This document shows, in pieces, positions 51,072 through 58,683 of a stretch of 64,000 nucleotides of DNA. The stretch is taken from the NCBI RefSeq assembly GCF_029269745.1, contig NZ_JARJHT010000002.1:682001-746000 (forward strand), given 5' to 3'. Under the pieces are notes generated by a model. It made no database searches. It had not been told where the DNA came from and saw nothing but the letters and a program-made list of their open reading frames with translations. Every line of letters begins with the position of its first letter. Within the stretch, counting starts at the first letter, position 1. Source of the DNA: Polluticoccus soli. GTDB lineage: Bacteria > Bacteroidota > Bacteroidia > Chitinophagales > Chitinophagaceae. The translations under genes and the position numbers were made by a program.

Positions 51072-51488
51072 ATGTATTCATCGACGACACAAGTGCGCGT
51101 ACGTTATGGAGAGACCGACCAGATGGGCTACCTCTATTACGGTTATTACGCGCTCTACTACGAAGTAGGTAGGGCAGAAGCGATCAGGCAACTTGGATTT
51201 ACGTACAAGGAACTAGAGGATATGGGAATCGTAATGCCCGTTGTTGAACTTAATTCACAATATTTCAGGCCGGCGCTGTACGATAACCTCATAACTGTGA
51301 AAACGATACTGAAAGCGATGCCTGACGGTCCTAAGATCTGCTTTCACTCTGAACTATATAACGAGCAGGAACAGCTGTTAAACAGGGGAGTTACCACACT
51401 GGTATTCTACGATCCAAAAGAAAAGAAAAAGGTGTCAATGCCTGAGGAATTAAAGCACAGGCTAGAACCTTTTTTTACAAAAGACTAA
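51072..51488 (+). CDS. Acyl-CoA thioesterase, YbgC/4HBT type
   Basis: A 138-residue hotdog-fold protein: VRVRYGETDQMGYLYYGYYALYYEVGRAEAIRQLG is the 4-hydroxybenzoyl-CoA thioesterase signature with the catalytic aspartate in GETDQMG. The rest has LNSQYFRPALYDNLITVKT and the end RGVTTLVFYDPKEKK. Likely hydrolyses acyl-CoA or acyl-ACP. Tightly packed between an SDR gene and cinA, with no gap beyond 2 bases. Confidence 0.92.
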   Translation: MYSSTTQVRVRYGETDQMGYLYYGYYALYYEVGRAEAIRQLGFTYKELEDMGIVMPVVELNSQYFRPALYDNLITVKTILKAMPDGPKICFHSELYNEQEQLLNRGVTTLVFYDPKEKKKVSMPEELKHRLEPFFTKD

Positions 51489-51489
51489 T

Positions 51490-52743
51490 ATGGCTAACGT
51501 ACAGGTAAGCATCATAACGATAGGCGACGAGTTATTGATAGGTCAAACCGTTGATACCAACTCAGTATGGATGGCGCAGCGATTAAATGACTTAGGCATT
51601 GAAGTAAAGCGCCGTGTATCTGTAGGCGATATCGCCGCAGATATCAGAACTGCGTTAGATGCAGAAATAGCTGTTTCAGACGTCGTGCTGATAACGGGCG
51701 GACTTGGTCCTACGGTCGACGATATAACAAAGCCATTGCTGTGTCAATACTTCGGAGGGAACATGATTGTGAATGAGGAAGTATTGCAACATGTGAAGAA
51801 GATATTTGAAGTCCGGAAAAAACCTTTCCTCGAACGCAACCTAAAGCAAGCTGAAGTGCCTGACAGTTGTACTGTTCTATTCAATAAATTAGGTACTGCA
51901 CCTGGTATGTTGTTCGAAAGAAGCGAAAAGGCTATCATCGCGATGCCCGGTGTTCCTTTCGAAATGATGGGTATTATGGAAGATGAAGTGATCCCGTATT
52001 TGCAGCAAAACTTCATCAGCGATGCATTACTACACCGCAGCATTCTTACTGCCGGCGAAGGCGAAAGTTTCATTGCCGAGAAAATAATAGACATTGAAAC
52101 CGCTTTGCCGTCTCATGTAAAACTAGCCTACCTGCCTAGCGCAGGGGTCGTAAGATTGCGCCTTACAGGCCGCGGCGCAGATAAACAACGGCTGGTGAAA
52201 GAGCTGGAGATGTACCAGGACCAGATCGCCAACAGGGTAGAAGAAATTGTTGTTTCACTGCATGACCTGCCGCTGGAACATATACTGGGCCGTACGCTGC
52301 TGGAGAACCGGAAAACAATTGGTCTTGCGGAAAGCTGCACAGGTGGATATATAGCCCATCATATCACACAGGTAATGGGCTCTGCAAATTATTTCCAGGG
52401 AAGCATTGTCTGTTATCAAAACGAGATCAAGGAAAAACTGCTGGGAGTTAAGAAAGAAACGCTTGAAGAACACGGCGCGGTGAGCGAACATACAGCGATA
52501 GAAATGGCGGTTGGTGCACGGAAAAAACTAAAAGCTGATTATGGATTGGGGGTTACTGGTTTGCTCAGCGCGGGCGGCGAAGACGACAGGGTACCGGTGG
52601 GCACAGTGTGGATCGCAGTTGCGGATGAGCAGAGAACGGTAGCAAAACAGTTCAGATTTCATTACGACAGGCCACGCAACAAGGACATGGCTACGCAAGT
52701 AGGTATGTTGATGGCTTGGAAATTTCTTCAAAAGAAAATATGA
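51490..52743 (+). CDS. CinA family protein, NMN deamidase-type
   Basis: A 417-residue protein with an N-terminal MoCF-like domain (IITIGDELLIGQTVDTNSVWMAQRL, TGGLGPTVDDITK, GTAPGM, AMPGVPFEM) and a C-terminal CinA/PncC-type domain (LAESCTGGYIAHHITQVMGSANYFQGSIVCYQNEIK, VSEHTAIEMA, LGVTGLLSAGGED, PVGTVWIA). The C-domain hydrolyses nicotinamide mononucleotide in characterised members. The usual GVTGIAGP segment is altered here to GVTGLLSAGG, a difference worth noting. Overlaps the aroK start. Confidence 0.93.
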   Translation: MANVQVSIITIGDELLIGQTVDTNSVWMAQRLNDLGIEVKRRVSVGDIAADIRTALDAEIAVSDVVLITGGLGPTVDDITKPLLCQYFGGNMIVNEEVLQHVKKIFEVRKKPFLERNLKQAEVPDSCTVLFNKLGTAPGMLFERSEKAIIAMPGVPFEMMGIMEDEVIPYLQQNFISDALLHRSILTAGEGESFIAEKIIDIETALPSHVKLAYLPSAGVVRLRLTGRGADKQRLVKELEMYQDQIANRVEEIVVSLHDLPLEHILGRTLLENRKTIGLAESCTGGYIAHHITQVMGSANYFQGSIVCYQNEIKEKLLGVKKETLEEHGAVSEHTAIEMAVGARKKLKADYGLGVTGLLSAGGEDDRVPVGTVWIAVADEQRTVAKQFRFHYDRPRNKDMATQVGMLMAWKFLQKKI

Positions 52744-53258
52744 GCCTGATATTTCTCACAGGGATGCCCGGCGCGGGTAAAACCTATTGGGGCCGCAGAA
52801 TTTCCGATGCACAAGGTCTACCGTTTGTGGACATGGACGAGTATATCGAGAATAGAGAAAATAGAACTATAACCGAAATTTTCGAGCTTGAAGGTGAGCG
52901 TGGTTTCAGGCAAATTGAGGCCGCTGCATTAAGAGAAATCATTACCGCAACCGGTAACGGCATCATAGCCAGCGGTGGTGGTACCGTAACTCATGACGGA
53001 AGCCTGGAAGCCATGCGTGCTGCAGGATGTATTGTTTACCTGAAGGCTGAAATAAAAACGCTTGCCAATCGATTGCAAAATGAGGCTGACAAACGGCCCT
53101 TATTAACTCAAACACCCTACTTACTACCTACACTACAGCAAATGCTAAGCGCACGAGAAGGATTTTATGAACAGGCCGACCATATTTTAGAGGTAGAAAG
53201 CCTGCAGGATACTACCTTTGCGCAAATCATCGACTCATGTATAAAACAGCGCTCGTAG
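52740..53258 (+). CDS. aroK: Shikimate kinase
   Basis: A 172-residue P-loop kinase of chorismate synthesis: GMPGAGKTYWGRRI Walker A, FVDMDEYIENRENRTI for the shikimate-binding aspartates, the GGGT loop in IIASGGGTV, and the LID region DKRPLLTQ with the catalytic arginine. The ATG at 52740 overlaps the cinA stop (ATGA). A longer frame upstream lies inside cinA. The DUF423 gene overlaps its 3' end by 22 bases. Confidence 0.94.
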   Translation: MSLIFLTGMPGAGKTYWGRRISDAQGLPFVDMDEYIENRENRTITEIFELEGERGFRQIEAAALREIITATGNGIIASGGGTVTHDGSLEAMRAAGCIVYLKAEIKTLANRLQNEADKRPLLTQTPYLLPTLQQMLSAREGFYEQADHILEVESLQDTTFAQIIDSCIKQRS

Positions 53259-53626
53259 CAGGCGTATTTTTTGCAGCCCTGGCCGTGGTTCTCGGCGCAT
53301 TTGGCGCCCACGGATTGAAACCACTCCTTACGCCAGATCAGCTCCAAACTTTCGAAACAGGAGTTAAATACGAATTTTATCATGCGTTGGCGTTGCTTGC
53401 CACAGGAATTATATATTCTTCTTTCCCGCAAAAACTGGTAAAAACCGCCTCAACTTGTTTTATAGTAGGCATTTTGCTGTTCAGCGGCTCACTTTACGCC
53501 ATGACGGCACTTAAACTGCAGGGCGATGTTGGCCTCGGCGGGTTAGGTATCTTAACACCTATTGGCGGACTTTTCTTTATAATTGGCTGGTTATTATTAT
53601 TACTGGGCATTGTAAGAAAAAAATAA
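53237..53626 (+). CDS. DUF423 family small membrane protein
   Basis: A 129-residue membrane protein with four helices: the first is ALVAGVFFAALAVVLGAFGAHGLKPLL, with the AFGAHGL signature of the YgdD/DUF423 family. Later segments are FYHALALLATGII, FSGSLYAMTAL and LTPIGGLFFIIGWLLLLLGI. The function is unknown. It starts 22 bases before the aroK stop, so it is translated within the same mRNA. Confidence 0.92.
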   Translation: MYKTALVAGVFFAALAVVLGAFGAHGLKPLLTPDQLQTFETGVKYEFYHALALLATGIIYSSFPQKLVKTASTCFIVGILLFSGSLYAMTALKLQGDVGLGGLGILTPIGGLFFIIGWLLLLLGIVRKK

Positions 53627-53666
53627 TAGATATATTTTTACTCCTGATAACGCATAGAAAGAACGT

Positions 53667-54410
53667 ATGAGGTCGATAGCTCTGATACCCGCGCGATTGA
53701 ACGCCACCAGGTTCCCTGAAAAATTGCTGATGCCCATCAAAGGTAAAAGCGTAATTAGTCGTACTTACGAATCTGCAGTTAATACCGAACTGTTTGATGA
53801 GGTGTATGTTGTGTCGGATAGTGATCGCATCATCGAAGAGATCGATAAAATAGGTGGTAAAACTTATAAGAGCCAAAAAGAATACGAAAGCGGAACAGAC
53901 CGTATCGCAGAATTGGCTGCAAATATGGATGCCGATGTTTTTGTAAACATTCAGGGTGATGAACCATTCGTTCAAAAATCCCCTTTGCAAAAACTCCTTC
54001 AGGTATTTGAAGGCGACTACGGCAAATCGACCCAGGTAGCATCGCTGGTGCAGCGCCTTAAAGATCCTGAGCTGATTGCAGATCCAAACTTCGTAAAAGT
54101 GGTGCTGGATATGCGTATGAACGCAATGTATTTTTCGCGCAGCCCTATACCTTACTGGCGCAACAAGAACTTCCCTATTTCTTATTACGAGCACATAGGT
54201 GTGTATGCTTTCAGAAAAAAAGCGCTGATGGATTTCGTGGAGTGGCCAATGACCCCGCTGGAAATTGCGGAAAAAATAGAGTGCCTGCGTTTCCTCGAGA
54301 ATGGTGTGCCTATCCGCATGGTGCTGACCCAGTATATGGGTGTTGAAATAGATATGCCCGAAGATATAGCCCGTGCAGAAGCGTACCTTGAACAAATGGC
54401 GCTTCAATAG
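53667..54410 (+). CDS. kdsB: 3-deoxy-manno-octulosonate cytidylyltransferase
   Basis: A 247-residue enzyme that activates Kdo as CMP-Kdo for LPS inner-core synthesis. It has IPARLNATRFPEKLLMPI at the N-terminus, the QGDEPFV motif, and the C-terminal FLENGVPIRMVLTQYMGVEIDMPEDIARAE. Length normal. It is followed by a dehydrogenase resembling Kdo 8-oxidase, which could modify the same sugar. In the run of plus-strand genes from cinA and aroK, with 40 bases from DUF423. Confidence 0.97.
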   Translation: MRSIALIPARLNATRFPEKLLMPIKGKSVISRTYESAVNTELFDEVYVVSDSDRIIEEIDKIGGKTYKSQKEYESGTDRIAELAANMDADVFVNIQGDEPFVQKSPLQKLLQVFEGDYGKSTQVASLVQRLKDPELIADPNFVKVVLDMRMNAMYFSRSPIPYWRNKNFPISYYEHIGVYAFRKKALMDFVEWPMTPLEIAEKIECLRFLENGVPIRMVLTQYMGVEIDMPEDIARAEAYLEQMALQ

Positions 54411-54418
54411 CTTTGGCG

Positions 54419-54426
54419 TACATTTG
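54419..54426 (+). promoter_or_regulatory. -7 box before kdnB-like gene
   Basis: TACATTTG, a perfect TAnnTTTG, lies 39 bases before the kdnB-like ATG and just after the kdsB stop, suggesting independent control of the modification gene. Confidence 0.5.
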
Positions 54427-54464
54427 TCCCGCAAGAAACAAGTTTGTCTTTTAATTAGCTCGTT

Positions 54465-55538
54465 ATGAAGTTTCGCAACTTTAAGATGGTAGATTATGTG
54501 GTGTATGGAAGGGGATGTTTTGATCAGCTGGATGAGATATTGGCGCCACGCCGTAAGAATGGCCAGCCAATGGTATTCCTGCTCGACCATTATTTCGCCA
54601 ACGACCATGCCTTGAGGACACGCATCCCGCTTCGTGATAATGATGTGCTGATAGATGCGGACGTAACTACCGAACCTAAGACCTCTTATGTTGACGAACT
54701 GGCACAACGTTTAAAAGATACTTATGGCACTGTTTCAGGTATCATTGGTATTGGCGGCGGTTCTACAATAGACCTTGCCAAGGCGGTATCGATCATGATG
54801 ACCAACCCCGGTAAAGCACAAGACTACCAGGGATGGGACCTCGTTAAAAATCCTGCTGTATATAAAGTTGGTGTCCCCACGTTGTCTGGTACTGGAGCTG
54901 AAGTATCGCGCACCTGCGTACTGACCGGCCCCACCAAAAAGCTGGGCATGAACTCTGACTTTACTCCATTCGACCAAATTGTACTAGATCCGGAACTGAT
55001 AAAAGGCGCCCCTAAAAACCAGCGTTTTTACACAGGTATGGATTGCTATATCCACTGTATTGAATCACTGCAGGGCACTTATATCAATGCATTTAGCCGC
55101 GCTTATGGCGAGAAAGCATTGGAGCTGTGCCAGGACGTATTCCTAACAACCGACTGGACAGATGAAAGTGATGAAAAGCTGATGATGGCTTCTTATGCCG
55201 GCGGCATGAGTATCGCTTACTCACAGGTTGGTGTGGCACATGCTGTAAGTTACGGCCTGAGCTACCTGTTGGGCACCAAACACGGCATCGGGAACTGTAT
55301 CGTCTTCAATCATCTCGAAGAGTTTTATCCTGAAGGTGTGCGCGAATTTCACGAAATGGTGCGCCTGAATAATATCGATATTCCTGTAGGTGTGACCAAG
55401 GGTCTCACCGACGAACAGTTCGATACGATGATCAACGTATCGTTGGGTATGGCGCCGTTGTGGGAAAACGCCTTGGGTAAAGACTGGCAACAGCAAATGA
55501 CCCGCGAACGCCTGCGTGCTCTATACGAAAAGCTATAA
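54465..55538 (+). CDS. kdnB: Iron-containing alcohol dehydrogenase, Kdo 8-oxidase (KdnB)-like
   Basis: A 357-residue group III alcohol dehydrogenase. The NAD-binding segment is IGIGGGSTIDLAKAVSIM, followed by PTLSGTGAEVSRTCVLTG, the metal-binding GMDCYIHCIESLQGT and YSQVGVAHAVSYGLSYLLGTKHGIGNC. The opening MKFRNFKMVDYVVYGRG and overall spacing are those I recall for KdnB of Shewanella, which oxidises Kdo at C8 for 8-amino-Kdo. Position directly after kdsB supports this. The matching aminotransferase KdnA is not in the window, so the pathway is not complete here. Confidence 0.8.
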   Translation: MKFRNFKMVDYVVYGRGCFDQLDEILAPRRKNGQPMVFLLDHYFANDHALRTRIPLRDNDVLIDADVTTEPKTSYVDELAQRLKDTYGTVSGIIGIGGGSTIDLAKAVSIMMTNPGKAQDYQGWDLVKNPAVYKVGVPTLSGTGAEVSRTCVLTGPTKKLGMNSDFTPFDQIVLDPELIKGAPKNQRFYTGMDCYIHCIESLQGTYINAFSRAYGEKALELCQDVFLTTDWTDESDEKLMMASYAGGMSIAYSQVGVAHAVSYGLSYLLGTKHGIGNCIVFNHLEEFYPEGVREFHEMVRLNNIDIPVGVTKGLTDEQFDTMINVSLGMAPLWENALGKDWQQQMTRERLRALYEKL

Positions 55539-55547
55539 TTATTTCTA

Positions 55548-56315
55548 TTGCGGCCTTATAAATTAACCAGCATCCTCTTTGTTATCGCGCTTGTATTGCT
55601 CGATATAGCATACCTGGGCGGGATAGTGGAATGGTGGCTGCTGCTGCTGCCGTTTGTGGCATATATCAGTCTGCTGGCACTGGGAGCTATTTTTATTGAG
55701 TGGAATTTCTACCTGAGATCGTTCAATAAAGGCAAAAAAGAAAAGCAGATAGCACTGACATTCGACGACGGTCCCGCAGAGATAACGCCAGCCATTCTCG
55801 ATGTGCTAAAAGAACAAAACGTACAGGCGGCTTTTTTTACGATTGGTAAAAACGCAGCTAAATACCCTGAGCTGGTACAACGTTGGCATGAAGAGGGTCA
55901 TGTGGTAGGCAACCATAGCTACCACCATGGGTTCAATTTCGATTGGCAATCGAGAAGAAAAATGGTTGCTGAAATTGAACAGACCAACCACGTTATTTTA
56001 ACAACAATTGGCGTTACACCGCTACTTTTCCGACCTCCTTATGGCGTCACCAACCCCAACCTGGCTCGTGCTGTTAGCCAGACAGGTATGTATTCTATAG
56101 GGTGGAGTGTACGCTCCCTAGACACCCGCGCAAAAGAGCCTTCAAAGCTTTTAAACAAGCTGCTTAACGAGATCAAAAGTGGCGACATCATCCTTTTGCA
56201 TGATTCAATGGCTATTACGCGTGAAATTTTAACGGATTTCATTGTTCAGGCTCGCAAAAAGGGCTTTACCTTTGCGCGCGTAGACCAACTTCTCGATATA
56301 GATGCGTATGCTTAA
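55548..56315 (+). CDS. Membrane-anchored polysaccharide deacetylase (NodB homology)
   Basis: A 255-residue protein with two N-terminal helices (residues about 8-48), then a NodB domain: TFDDGPAEITPAIL with the metal aspartate, HVVGNHSYHHGFNF with the metal histidines, and LFRPPYGVTNPNL. The end ILLHDSMAITREIL has the catalytic histidine. Substrate unknown, probably an envelope glycan. The frame begins with TTG at 55548, since no ATG precedes the first helix; a non-ATG start is therefore likely. The gene overlaps the LolA-like gene by 14 bases. Confidence 0.88.
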   Translation: MRPYKLTSILFVIALVLLDIAYLGGIVEWWLLLLPFVAYISLLALGAIFIEWNFYLRSFNKGKKEKQIALTFDDGPAEITPAILDVLKEQNVQAAFFTIGKNAAKYPELVQRWHEEGHVVGNHSYHHGFNFDWQSRRKMVAEIEQTNHVILTTIGVTPLLFRPPYGVTNPNLARAVSQTGMYSIGWSVRSLDTRAKEPSKLLNKLLNEIKSGDIILLHDSMAITREILTDFIVQARKKGFTFARVDQLLDIDAYA

Positions 56316-56943
56316 GGTTGCCGGATCAATTGCCTTATTATTCTGCTCGTTCCTGGTGTTTGCACAGCCTAAGGGTTACCAGCCAGTAAAAGATATACGT
56401 GCCTTTCAACAGTCTTTAACCAGCGTCAATGCATCACGCCAAACTATCTCCAGCGATTTTACCCAGGTAAAGAATTTATCGATGCTGGCAGAGAAGATCA
56501 AATCGAAAGGAAAGTTCTATTTCAAGAAAGAAGATAAAGTCCGCATCGAGTACACGCAGCCTTTTTCATACTTGTTGGTGATGAACGGCGGCCAACTGAT
56601 GGTGAAAGACGAACAAAAGACTAGTAAGATCAACACAAAAAACAGTAAGACGATGCAATCGGTCAACCGCATTATGGTAGACTGTATGCGTGGGACAGTG
56701 TTTCAAAATGCCGATTTCAAAACTGCTGCGTACGAGAGCGGTAGCACCTACCTTTTGTCACTCACGCCTGCCAATGCTGCCATGAAGAAAATGTTCAGCC
56801 AGATTGACGTATACCTGAGCCGGAAAAATTTTGATGTGGACCGCCTAACCATGACCGAAACCGGTGGTGACTTTACCGACATGAACTTTACCAATACACA
56901 ACACAATGTAGCACTGAATGAAGCGTTGTTTAAGGTTAAGTAG
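56302..56943 (+). CDS. LolA-like lipoprotein carrier protein
   Basis: A 213-residue periplasmic protein: signal peptide (VAGSIALLFCSFLVFAQ), then a LolA-type half-barrel with ISSDFTQVKNLSMLAEKIKSKGKFYFKKEDKVRIEYTQPFSYLLVMNGGQL, a clear match to the family's QFTQ and PDKFRWEY region, though here RIEYTQP. It may ferry lipoproteins or, as in acyl-pigment clusters, other lipids. The ATG at 56302 or 56308 is possible. Overlaps the deacetylase gene upstream and the lipoprotein gene downstream by 26 bases. Confidence 0.88.
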   Translation: MRMLKVAGSIALLFCSFLVFAQPKGYQPVKDIRAFQQSLTSVNASRQTISSDFTQVKNLSMLAEKIKSKGKFYFKKEDKVRIEYTQPFSYLLVMNGGQLMVKDEQKTSKINTKNSKTMQSVNRIMVDCMRGTVFQNADFKTAAYESGSTYLLSLTPANAAMKKMFSQIDVYLSRKNFDVDRLTMTETGGDFTDMNFTNTQHNVALNEALFKVK

Positions 56944-57568
56944 CATTTTCATCCTCTTTTTAGCTTCGTGCAGTTCCCCTTACAAGAAGCTGCAAACAGT
57001 TCCGGCACCCCAGGGTTCGGCATTGGCCTTTAAGCCGGTTTTCGATAAAGTACTATACCGTGGCACAGTAAATGGCGGATTCCTGTTCAAAAAATTCCAC
57101 CTCAGTGGCCTGTTGTTTTTCAAAACCTTAGAAAATGGCACGGTACGTGCTATATACCAGAATGAAATGGGCTTTACCTTTTTCGATCTTGAATGGGATC
57201 ACAATGATTCCTTCAAAGTAAACCAGGTAATGCCGCGGCTGGATAGACCGGCAGTTATCAAAACGTTGAGAAAGGATATAGAGCTGCTTTTGATGAAAGG
57301 ACTAAAAAAAGAATCAGAAGTTGTGTTTAGAGATAGGGGTAAACTGATTTTCAGACGTCTTGATATTAGTGGAGGCTACGCATACTATGTTGAAGATAGC
57401 GGACGTTTAGTTAGGATAGAGAACGCTGGAGAGAAAAGCAAAGTAGTTACAATGAATATCGAAGGTAAAGATCAACCTTCTGGTATGCCAAAACAGGTTT
57501 TTATTGATCATCATAAAGCAAACTTCACAATACAACTGACAAAACTGGATTCTTATGCTGATGAATGA
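56918..57568 (+). CDS. Hypothetical lipoprotein in the LolA cassette
   Basis: A 216-residue protein with a lipobox LASC (cysteine at residue 18) and a mature part of beta-strand character (VLYRGTVNGGFLFKKFHLSGLLFFKTL, RAIYQNEMGFTFFDLEW). It resembles LolB-like outer-membrane receptor lipoproteins in outline, but no specific motif is seen. It overlaps the LolA-like gene upstream by 26 bases and the dehydratase gene downstream by 8 bases, so it is tightly coupled, and by analogy may accept cargo from the LolA-like carrier. This last point is inference. Confidence 0.75.
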   Translation: MKRCLRLSSIFILFLASCSSPYKKLQTVPAPQGSALAFKPVFDKVLYRGTVNGGFLFKKFHLSGLLFFKTLENGTVRAIYQNEMGFTFFDLEWDHNDSFKVNQVMPRLDRPAVIKTLRKDIELLLMKGLKKESEVVFRDRGKLIFRRLDISGGYAYYVEDSGRLVRIENAGEKSKVVTMNIEGKDQPSGMPKQVFIDHHKANFTIQLTKLDSYADE

Positions 57569-57920
57569 TTTCTACCGCATCGAATACCTACAGAGAGACC
57601 CTAACAGCATCTCATGTAAAATTGCCTTCAATAAGCAACACGACATTTTCAAAGGCCACTTTCCCGGTCAACCGGTAGTACCGGGTGTATGCATGATGGA
57701 AATGGTGAAAGAACTGCTGGAGCAGCAAACAGACCAAAACCTCTGGCTGCGCGATGCGGGACAAGTAAAGTTTCTGCAACTGATAACACCTGATGTACAA
57801 CCAACCATCAACATCAGCTGGCAACAGGAAAAGAAGGGATACACTGTAACCGCTTCTTTTAAGAATGAAACCAACGACCTCTTTAAACTTACCGGCAGCT
57901 TCGAACCTGCCAATGCATAA
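57561..57920 (+). CDS. FabZ/FabA-like 3-hydroxyacyl-ACP dehydratase
   Basis: A 119-residue hotdog-fold protein with the signature FKGHFPGQPVVPGVCMMEMVKELLE, containing the catalytic histidine (HFPG) and acidic residue. It is shorter than FabZ and belongs to a group seen in aryl-polyene and flexirubin-type clusters. An ATG six bases earlier (57555) is also possible. It ends the deacetylase-LolA-lipoprotein-dehydratase run and is followed by a strong terminator. Its substrate is probably an ACP-bound hydroxyacyl chain. Confidence 0.85.
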   Translation: MNDFYRIEYLQRDPNSISCKIAFNKQHDIFKGHFPGQPVVPGVCMMEMVKELLEQQTDQNLWLRDAGQVKFLQLITPDVQPTINISWQQEKKGYTVTASFKNETNDLFKLTGSFEPANA

Positions 57921-57923
57921 ACG

Positions 57924-57954
57924 AAAAAAGCCTCTCTCTACAAGAGGCTTTTTT
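57924..57954 (+). terminator. Terminator after the dehydratase gene
   Basis: AAAAAAGCCTCT / AGAGGCTTTTTT, a perfect 12-bp stem with a 7-base loop and T tract. Confidence 0.9.
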
Positions 57955-57975
57955 TATTAGATACCTGTGCGAAGG

Positions 57976-58653
57976 TCATTTCGTTCGCACCAAATGGTCG
58001 CCCGCCAATATATACTTACCGGGGCGCGGAAAACTGTCGCAAGTATTTTTAGTTATGTTCAGTTTTGCTTTTTTGTTATTCATTTCAATACTACACGTCT
58101 CTTCGTGCGATTCTCTGGTTTCTGTTCCTGCACCGCTGCTATAAATATTGCTGTACGTCTCAAGATCAAAATAACACGTCTGCGTTTTTAGGTCCCAAAT
58201 TTGAGCACCTCCTTCCTGTGTCCAAACCCTGTTCCCTTTAAATGAGTAGCTCCAATCTACTTGTAGCAACTTCTTACCAGAAATGTTTAACCATTGAAGA
58301 TTCACATGGAAGGGATCGCTAAACTCGCGGTCTATATAGCCGAACCTTTCGCCATCGAATAACGGCCAGGTTATCCAGTTGCTGGTGTCAGGCCAGGTTC
58401 CCTTATTAGATTTATCGTAGTACGCTATATACGCAGGTCCACCATACATGAAAACCATGATCTTGTTTACGGTGTCTTCCGCCAGTATATCGCTTGAGTC
58501 GGGCATTTCGGGATTGCCCCAAACCATCTGGTCTTGCCGGTTTGCCTTAAATGACGGAATGGTATCAGAAACCTTACGGTCTTCCTGCGCATTGCTTTGA
58601 TAGAACAAACTGATGCCAATGATCAGCAGGAAAACTCTGAAATAAGAAGCCAT
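57976..58653 (-). CDS. Exported hypothetical protein
   Basis: A 225-residue protein with a signal peptide (VFLLIIGISLFYQSNAQ) and a mature part rich in aromatic residues (MVFMYGGPAYIAYYDKSNKGTWPDTSNWITWPLFDG). Two cysteines near the C-terminus (QTCYFDLE, EETCSIE) could form a disulfide. No recognised domain. It starts 30 bases after the GT-C gene in the same direction, so it is probably in its operon. Confidence 0.72.
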   Translation of the reverse strand: MASYFRVFLLIIGISLFYQSNAQEDRKVSDTIPSFKANRQDQMVWGNPEMPDSSDILAEDTVNKIMVFMYGGPAYIAYYDKSNKGTWPDTSNWITWPLFDGERFGYIDREFSDPFHVNLQWLNISGKKLLQVDWSYSFKGNRVWTQEGGAQIWDLKTQTCYFDLETYSNIYSSGAGTETRESHEETCSIEMNNKKAKLNITKNTCDSFPRPGKYILAGDHLVRTK

Positions 58654-58683
58654 AATGCTTTAAACGGCAAAGTGAATGCCATA

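Noticed and set aside
53577-54707. 376-codon open frame opposite kdsB and kdnB
   Set aside because: It spans two certain genes and the promoter between them and encodes an unlikely, cysteine- and histidine-rich sequence.
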